A model generated the notes under the pieces. That model was not told the DNA's origin, searched no databases, and was given only the letters and a program-made list of their open reading frames with translations. Of a stretch of DNA of 64,000 nt, positions 57,340 through 64,000 are shown piece by piece; the stretch's first letter is position 1; every line of letters begins with the position of its first letter. A program made the position numbers and the translations under genes. The DNA comes from Chlorops oryzae (Eukaryota; Arthropoda; Insecta; Diptera; Chloropidae), in the NCBI GenBank assembly GCA_020466095.1, contig CM035806.1, positions 128,368,856-128,432,855 on the forward strand, read 5' to 3'.

Positions 57340-60138
57340 TCATTTATTTAACCCTCGTGCTCCTAATTGTTTAACTGTAAAAATTTTGAGCGTTTTTTCA
57401 TTAAATGGTTTAAGTAAATCTTTATGGAAGGTTTTTTCTTTTCCTTTAATTTTCAACCGTACATTGCTTGCGCTTGGGAGGGAGACTACCTCATAGGGCC
57501 CCTCCCAGATTGAAGAAAATTTATTTTGACGGCTTTGACTCTTAATCCATACCTTTTCGCCTATTGAAAAATTTCTCTGTTTCGTTTTTTTATCATAATA
57601 TTTTTTTGAATTTTGTTTTGCTCTCTTTTGATTATTTCTAACTATTTCGTGACATCTTTGGATTTGGTACTTTAAAATTTTGCTGTAATTGGATGGTAAA
57701 TGGATTATACAGCGGGCTTGGTTTATTTTTTAGTTTTACAGGAATTTCGAAATCAAAACCAAAAAGCGTTCTGCATGGTGTCTGTTTTGTCGATGAGTGA
57801 ACTGTGTTGTTATGCCCGTGCATAGCATGATGCAGCCATTCATCCCAATTTGTGCCATCCTCATTGACGAAATTTCGAAGAAATTCCGCAAGAGGTCGGT
57901 GACTTCTTTCAAGAGTACCATTGGCTTGGGGGTGGTAGGGTGAGGTCTGTGATTTCTTTATTCCAAGAACTTTACAAACCTCATTAAATAGCTTGGATGT
58001 AAAATTGGTTCCATTGTCAGTTATTAGCGTTTTAGGAATATTAAATTTTGAAATAATTTCATTGGAAAAAGCTCTAGCTACTGTTGCTGCTTCTGCATCT
58101 GGAATGGCTGTGCAGACGAAATATTTTGAAAAGTCATCCAAAAACGTAAGAATGTATTTATTTCCCCTGGATGGAACGGGGAGTGGACCGACTATGTCCA
58201 TAAAAACTTATCAAAAGGTCTATGGGGTGTGTCTGTTATTGACAAAGGCATCTTTTCTACTCGAGAGATTTTGTTTTTCTGGCAAAGTTCACATTCTTTA
58301 ATGTAATTTCTAATTTGCCGTTGCATGCCCTCCCATTTATATTGTTTTCTAATTCGAAAAAATGTTTTCGCAAAACCTCTATGGCCTCCCATTGGAGTAT
58401 CATGAAAAATCTTCAACACCTTTTGTATTTCTGTTGGGTGGGTAAGCACAACAGCTGTATCTTCATTCCAACTATCATTGGTACCCATGCTTATTAATTC
58501 GTCCAAATGTTCGTGAGTGTCTTGTGACATTGATCTGGTAACTACTGCTATTGGTTTGTCTGAATTTGAAAGTCTGCTTAACGCATCTGCGTTAAGGTTG
58601 TTTTTCCCAGGTTTATAAAGAATTTCGGAATCATATTCTAAAAGTTTCAATCTAAAACGGCCTAATCTCGTGTCTTGATCTTTTAAATTTGCTATTCCTT
58701 TCAGAGGTTTATGGTCGGTATAAATTTTGAAATGTTTGCCTAAAAGGTAGTTTCTAAACTTTTTCACTGCCCAAACTATTGCTAAAAATTCTTTTTCTAT
58801 CGTGGAATATCGTCTTTCGGTTGCACTTAGTGCCCTACTTGCAAAATAGATTGGCAGGTCTTGCCCCGGCTCTCCTTGCGACAATACTGCCCCCAATGTT
58901 TCGTTGCTGGCATCAGTTGTCAGAATAAATAATTTTTTAAAATCGGGATACTGAAGTATCGGTGGGCTTGTTATCGCCTCTTTCAACCTTTCCATTGCCT
59001 CTTGGAAATCCTTATTCCAAACAAATTTCTCTTCTTTTCTTAATAATTTTGTTAGTGGCAAGGATTTTTTTGCTGCATCGGGAATAAACTTTCTGTAATA
59101 ATTTATTAGTCCGAGAAAAGACTGTAATTGCTTAATATTTTTTGGTGGTTTAATATTTTTTACTGATTCTACTTTAGCTGGGTCCGGTAAAACTCCAATT
59201 TTCGAACATTTATGTCCTAAATAAACTAATTCTTTTTTTAAAAATTGGCATTTCTCCGTTTGAATTTTATTTGCCCTCAAAACGTCAAACACATTCCTCA
59301 AACGAATTTCGTGGTCCTCTAAGTTTCTTGCATAAACGACAGTCATCAAGGTACACAAAGCAATCGATTCGCTGAAGACCTGTCAAAATATTATACTATT
59401 CGTTATTCTCTGAAACGTTGCTGGTGCTCCTGTGAGACCAAAAGGCATTCTAATGAATTCAAAATGTCCCAAGCCCGTGCTGAAGGCTGATGATAGCCGC
59501 TCGCCAAGTCCAAGGTAGAAAAATAACGACTGCATCCCAATTGATCCAGAATTTCATCTATTCTTGGGATAGGGGAAAACTTGTTTAAGTGTAATTTCGT
59601 TTAATTTCCTAAAATCCACAACTAGTCTCCATTTATTTTCCCCATCTTTTCCTAGCCTTTTGGGAACCAATATTATTGGCGAATTCCAAGGCGATTTACT
59701 AGGTGTAATTATGTTGTCTGCCAGCATTTTATTAACCTGCGAATTTATTTCGGACTTGTGATTTTCCGGTAATCTATATTGTCTACTGTTAATTGGAGGA
59801 TGTCCTGGATCTGTAGGGATTTCATGTGCCAATACCGTTGTATAAGAAAGGGTGTCTCCTTGCAAATGAAATATATCTGTATAATCCCTAAATACTTCTT
59901 TAATTGAATGTAATTCCTCCTTATTAAGGTTGTCATCCAAATTTACTGAGTTCATTAAAAGGTCAAAACGCTTATCTTGGCTATCTCCTTTTTGCAACTG
60001 ATTTATGTTCGGAATCTCAAAATTCTCAAATTCTGTGCCCCAATCGTAGTCCAATTCAAAAGGTTCCATTCGAATATCCGTGCTATTTGCGTCTAATATG
60101 CCATTCAGACGAGCACCGAAATCCCGGGATTTCGGCAC
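57340..60138 (-). pseudogene. Ty3/gypsy pol: RT, RNase H, integrase, with frameshifts
   Basis: Minus-strand frames in order: 60138-59554 (RT start: SPWNSPIILVPKR, WRLVVDFRKLNEIT), a damaged stretch 59553-59359 containing [12 protein letters not shown] and the YLDD box with frame changes, and 59358-58192 (388 aa). The last has the RT end (LVYLGHKCSKIGV), RNase H (TTDASNETLGAVLSQG, YTDHKPL), then the integrase H2C2 finger (HDTPMGGH...CELCQKNK). 58201-57638 is the integrase core with LTDNGTNF and YHPQANGTLERSH. The C-terminal part reaches FHKDLLKPFNEKT and stops at 57342-57340. Protease and gag are missing; the 5' side ends near 60138. At least three frameshifts make pol non-functional. The arrangement fits 17.6/297-type elements. 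Confidence 0.88.
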
Positions 60139-60587
60139 TTGGATTTCGTGACATCCACATCAAAATCCAAGCGTTCACACGACAATATCGTGGACAATAT
60201 CGACTTGAGAGGATTTGGTTTGACATGCACTTCCAAAAAAAACAGCTTTCCCAGCTATAAAATCCAAAAATCTACATCCTCCCGGGTAAACCACTGCATA
60301 ACCACCTTACTATATTATGCTCTCCAACACCGTTCTCTGTTACATGTGCTCCTACACACACATCATAAAAGCCTAGCTCCAGCGAAAAGGCACGTAATTA
60401 TCAAAAAATTACATCTCAAAGGATTCTTCAAATCTGAATACGCTCTATGATATGTAATTGTGTAACTTTAGGTGTAAGATTTGAAAAAAATTATTGATAG
60501 ACTCCTATCGTAAAGGAGTGATCCAATAAATAAAATGAATAGTTTAAAAAACAAAAAAATATGAAACAGATTCTATTAGCTCCTTAA
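60139..60587. other. Spacer after the truncated gypsy pol
   Basis: GACAATATCGTGGACAATATCGA at 60180-60203 is a short direct repeat. No gene or LTR recognised. Confidence 0.35.
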
Positions 60588-61232
60588 AGGTGAGATGACA
60601 CTACGTGTGCAATTCACATATAATTGCTCAAAAAAATGTGTGACACATCTGAAACAAATAAAATTTGAAGCACATTTATTTGCTCAGGATATTACACTAC
60701 GTGTGCAATGCACACATAATTGCTCAAAAAAATGTGTGACACATCTGAAAAACAATTGCACACATAACATTTTCTCGCACAATATATGGACAAATCACAC
60801 ATTTTGATTGCGCAATGTTACTAGGTTTCGTTTTTAAAAGATTTCAATGAAAATAATGTCAAACTTTAGAGATTTCAGCAGATTGTACTGTATGAGGAAA
60901 CAGTTTCACGTGTACATATTTTTACAAAATGTTTGTGCAGTTGAAATTTGGGTTGATTACATTACGCGTGCAACGCACACATTTTATTTGTAAAATATTA
61001 GTGGTATTCAAGCAACAGTGCAAATTGCAGTGTGCAATATTTGCACTGCTTTTTTTGTACGCAATTTGACAAGTGCAAATATTGCACACTGCGTTTGCAC
61101 TGTTGCTTGAATACCACTATTGTAAGAATTATTTTGAGCAAACAAATTATTCGTCGATTTCATTACGTGTGCAATGTTTATGACGTCAGTGAGCAAATAT
61201 TCGTGCATTGCACAAGTAGTGTCATCTCACCT
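60588..61232. mobile_element. TIR element, AGGTGAGATGACACTAC termini, TAA target
   Basis: Inverted ends AGGTGAGATGACACTAC(G)TGTGCAAT bound 645 bp flanked by TAA on both sides (60585-60587, 61233-61235), as in PIF/Harbinger. A ~60-bp direct repeat (ACACTACGTGTGCAAT... at 60598 and 60696) lies near the left end, with TTGCACA words throughout. No ORF. The foldback MITE 60999-61119 is nested in it. Confidence 0.8.
60999..61119. mobile_element. Foldback MITE, TAGTGGTATTCAAGCAACAG termini
   Basis: Second member of the family at 13388; 121 bp, nearly a full palindrome. Termini TAGTGGTATTCAAGCAACAG and inverse are intact. Confidence 0.9.
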
Positions 61233-61601
61233 TAAGGGCAGTGTGAAAAAACTAACTGAAACAAATGTACGTGTAAGAAATTATCCTTTTCTTTCACATG
61301 AACACTCGCATATGTTTAGACATACAGTTGTCTTGCTTTTTCATGGTAGGCATACTGACTGTTTCACAAGTGAAATATCCAGTACTATTAATAAGAATTC
61401 CTAGGCTTATAATGTGGTATAGTTAACAACAAAATTCGTTAGACATCACGCATATATCAGTAGTATTATCAGGCAGCCTTTTAGGTAGGTGTATGGAAAG
61501 CCTCACGGAAAAACCCCTTAGGCATTACTTTGAAAAGATGTATCACACAATCTGGCAAGCCTACCGGTAGAATATTTTAAAGCTAGCGTCAAAATTAAGT
61601 A

Positions 61602-62868
61602 CAGTAGTTTCGCTATATAAGAAAGTCGATTTTGCCAAGAAATGTCGTTCTTATTTCCGGTTTTTTCTTACATAAGAACCCGTTTATAAGAAAATTGTTT
61701 CTTAAATTAAAACAAGTAAGGGTGTTATAGTCAGGCGAGCCTGACAATAGAATACCCGACACAGACACTTATGTTCGAATAATTTTTAATATCAGGAGTT
61801 GTTTAAGGCCATTAGGGGCCCCATATACCGACTTTTGTTTAATTTCTTTATAAAAACCGCCCATTTGCCACGCCCATTTTTTCAATTTTTTTGGGATTAT
61901 AATTGGACCCCTATATATACGCTTAAATTCTAAGTTTCATTGAAATATTTCAATGAAGTCCGCTTTTGAGGCATTTTTTGGATTTTTGTACCCTAGTACT
62001 AGAGGTACCCTTAATAATGGTTCTATCGAAAAAATTTTTGGGGAGGACGTTACTGGCTATCAAGGAAGCATACGTGCCAACTTTCGTTCAAGTCCCATTT
62101 GTATTTCGGGTGTAGGAGACAATTTTCGAAAAACGCCCTTATGCCACGCCCACTTTTCAAATTTTTTGAAATCATATTACTTGCGTTTAAACATGTTCAA
62201 ATACCAAGTTTCATCAAAATATCTTGAAAAACTCAGGTTTTAGAGCAGTTTTTGTGATTTTCATAACAGACCCTAGTACTGGAGGTACCCCTAAAAATGG
62301 TCCGATCGGGTCCATTCTCGAACTTGTTCTTACTCATGTCCCCGTGAGCACGCATACCAAATTTTGTCAAGATAGCTCAACTCCTTCGATAAGATAACTG
62401 TATACAGACAGACAGACAGACGGACAGACAGACAGACGGACATGGCTAAATCGAATCTCCTGGTGACGCTGATCATTTCTATATACATTTTGTATGGTCT
62501 ATCTCGACTGGTTCTGGGTGTTACACACAACCCAACAAACGCAATATACCCTCGACACAGAGTGTGTCGGGTATAAAAACCGTTTATAAGATAATTTTTT
62601 CTTATATAAACTACCGATATTTGAAAATAGGGTCGTTAAATTTTTGATAAAAACCAAGTTTCTTATATAAAAATTTTTCCATACAAAAAGAGTTTTTTTT
62701 TTTTTTTTGGTAAACAGTTTCTTAAAGGCGGGTTTTTCTTATATACGAGTTTCTTATATACAAAAATTTTTGTACAGAGCTTAATATAAATAGACCTCGT
62801 GCCCTGAGATTCCTTTCTTAAAAGCGGATTTCTCTTATATACGAGTTTCTTATATAGCGAAACTACTG
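61602..62868. mobile_element. Pogo-like MITE, CAGTAGTTTCGCTATATAAG termini, TA target
   Basis: Perfect inverted ends CAGTAGTTTCGCTATATAAG(AAA) are flanked by TA (61600-61601, 62869-62870). The element proper is about 400 bp, rich in TTCTTATA(T/C) words. The rest is the dispersed-repeat copy 5 inserted at 61711. No transposase. Confidence 0.88.
61711..62576 (+). repeat. Dispersed hairpin-ended repeat, copy 5
   Basis: It starts AACAAGTAAGGGTGTTATA, then a hairpin GTCAGGC-GA-GCCTGAC and AATACCCGACAC. It ends TATACCCTCGACACAG then AGTGTGTCGGGTATA. Inside are two ~300-bp related blocks (each with CCACGCCCA and ACCCTAGTACT(A/G)GAGGTACCC), GACAGACGGACATGGCTAAA and CTGATCATTTCTATATA. No ORF. Most complete member in the window. 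Confidence 0.85.
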
Positions 62869-63802
62869 TAATGCTGTGAAAAAAGATATTATTCTGTAAA
62901 GAGCTGCAGGTCCAAAAAAATTCTTTCGACTTAACAATTTTTAATCCATAGTGATACTTCATCTAGTCCAAAAAAATTCTTAACAAGTACTTCACTTTTG
63001 CATAACACAAAGCCGCTTACATCAGCCGTCTCTTTTACGCATACGTAATTTAACAAAGGCTTTTATCCTACTCGCTCTCACTCATAAAATCCCTTAAACT
63101 TTTTATTTTATTTGTAATAGTCCCTGCAGTAAGTAGGAGTAGTCCCCGGAGTAAACCAAAAGTCACTATGACTGGTCCCACTTAATTTTCTTTTGCATGG
63201 AACGAACTGACACATTTAACATTATGCTGTCCAGGGACCGTAACGGTTATAACGTTTATAAATAAACGTCACTTGATAACTGTTATTTTAAATTTAAATT
63301 AAAATTTTTTCAGCCGCAATAACCGTGATTTTTTGCCGTTTATTATATTCAGCCTGAATAATGGTTATTCTAGGCTTTTTATTTTTTCCAGCCTGAATAA
63401 AAAGCCTGGCCTTTTTTTGACTAAGCAATACGTCATTTTGGAAAACTTTTGATGCAATAGTATACTTTATTACTTCCTCTTTTAGAATTTATCAAAAATA
63501 TGCATGGCCCGCCCCTTTTTAAAGGCATTTTTAACATCTATTAATCCAAAAGGCATATTCACTTGATACTCGAGAATAACAGTACCCTGCAGTATATTTT
63601 TTGGTATGCTTTACCCGAATATATGGCCAGAATTCACCCACGATCCTTTACTTTGCTCAACACCACTCAACACCACTCAGCAACGCCCCAACCCCCTTAA
63701 AGAGGACCCCCTTTCCCCACCAACGTAGGGGAAGCCTTTAAAATCCATTAAACCACAGATATTTGAGTTGACTTTATTTAGCACAATGAGTAAATTTTTT
63801 TT
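62869..63802. other. Unassigned stretch
   Basis: No gene recognised. CAGGGACCGTAACGGTTATA at 63232 looks like a lone hAT-type end. CTCAACACCACTCAACACCA at 63657 is a short direct repeat. Confidence 0.35.
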
Positions 63803-63912
63803 TATACCCGAGACACTCTGTGTCGAGCGTAGATGTTGTGTTTGTCCGGTTGTGTGTAACACCCAAAACCAGTCGAGATAGACAATACAAAATATATATA
63901 GAAATGATCTGT
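63803..63912 (-). repeat. Dispersed hairpin-ended repeat, copy 6 (3' end only)
   Basis: The inverse of the last ~110 bp of copy 5: TATACCCGAGACACTCTG, TGTGTGTAACACCC, AGTCGAGATAGACA and TATATAGAAATGATC. It stops near 63912. Confidence 0.85.
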
Positions 63913-64000
63913 CTGTATTACAGATGGGCGCGTGCCTAATTTTTTCGACACGACACGACACGTGCACGACTGAATTTTTCCTAACACGCACTACTCACGC
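63913..64000. other. Possible start of another element at window edge
   Basis: From CAGATGGGCGCGTGCC (63922) the sequence changes to CACGACACGACACGTGCACG-like words, which interrupts copy 6. The right end is outside the window. Confidence 0.35.

Overview
The window is nuclear DNA of a higher dipteran fly. It is AT-rich, its genes contain introns, and it is packed with transposons. The one gene I can name is the mitochondrial carrier Bmcp. The retrotransposon clades, the GTGGGCGTGG-type dispersed repeats and a SINE with an (AACCT)n tail point to an acalyptrate fly such as a tephritid. That placement is inference, not proof. Only two genes look like ordinary host genes: Bmcp (six coding exons, 23098-26421, + strand, 308 aa) and a small secreted single-domain von Willebrand C protein (two exons, 44399-46583, - strand, 131 aa) with a TATA/initiator promoter.

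Layout. 1-5 kb: two broken RNase H-type non-LTR retrotransposons on the minus strand. 6-17.3 kb: an I-clade non-LTR element shredded by at least six nested insertions (a MITE with a 9-bp target duplication, a dispersed repeat, a pogo-like MITE with a MITE inside it, and others), followed by a ~2 kb segmental duplication of its 3' half. 17.6-22.9 kb: a dense nest of inverted-repeat elements, including a PIF/Harbinger-like element with a Myb/SANT-like ORF and two hAT MITEs. 23-26.5 kb: Bmcp, with a MITE in intron 1 and a long (CT)n run after the stop. 27-43 kb: mostly non-coding with many MITEs, several with perfect target duplications, and a TIR element carrying a C2H2 zinc-finger ORF. 43-47 kb: tRNA-derived SINEs and the SVWC gene. 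47-53.4 kb: dispersed repeats, a 100-base assembly gap, and a hAT element with a decayed transposase.

The most unusual locus is 55.3-60.1 kb. A decayed Ty3/gypsy pol on the minus strand (reverse transcriptase, RNase H, integrase) ends at a TGA. It is followed at once, in the same frame, by a 272-codon open frame encoding a complete protein tyrosine phosphatase domain. The phosphatase sits where errantiviruses carry env. It keeps the catalytic HCSAGVGRTG loop but has WPG instead of WPD, the expected signature of a substrate-trapping or very weak enzyme. An LTR with a tRNA-Ser-type primer-binding site lies next to it in the opposite orientation.

A second theme is a dispersed repeat family (six copies) whose two ends form hairpins. 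The hairpin sequences differ between subfamilies while base pairing is kept. Element calls rest on inverted termini and target-site duplications read directly from the sequence. Superfamily names follow from duplication length and are less certain where no protein is present.
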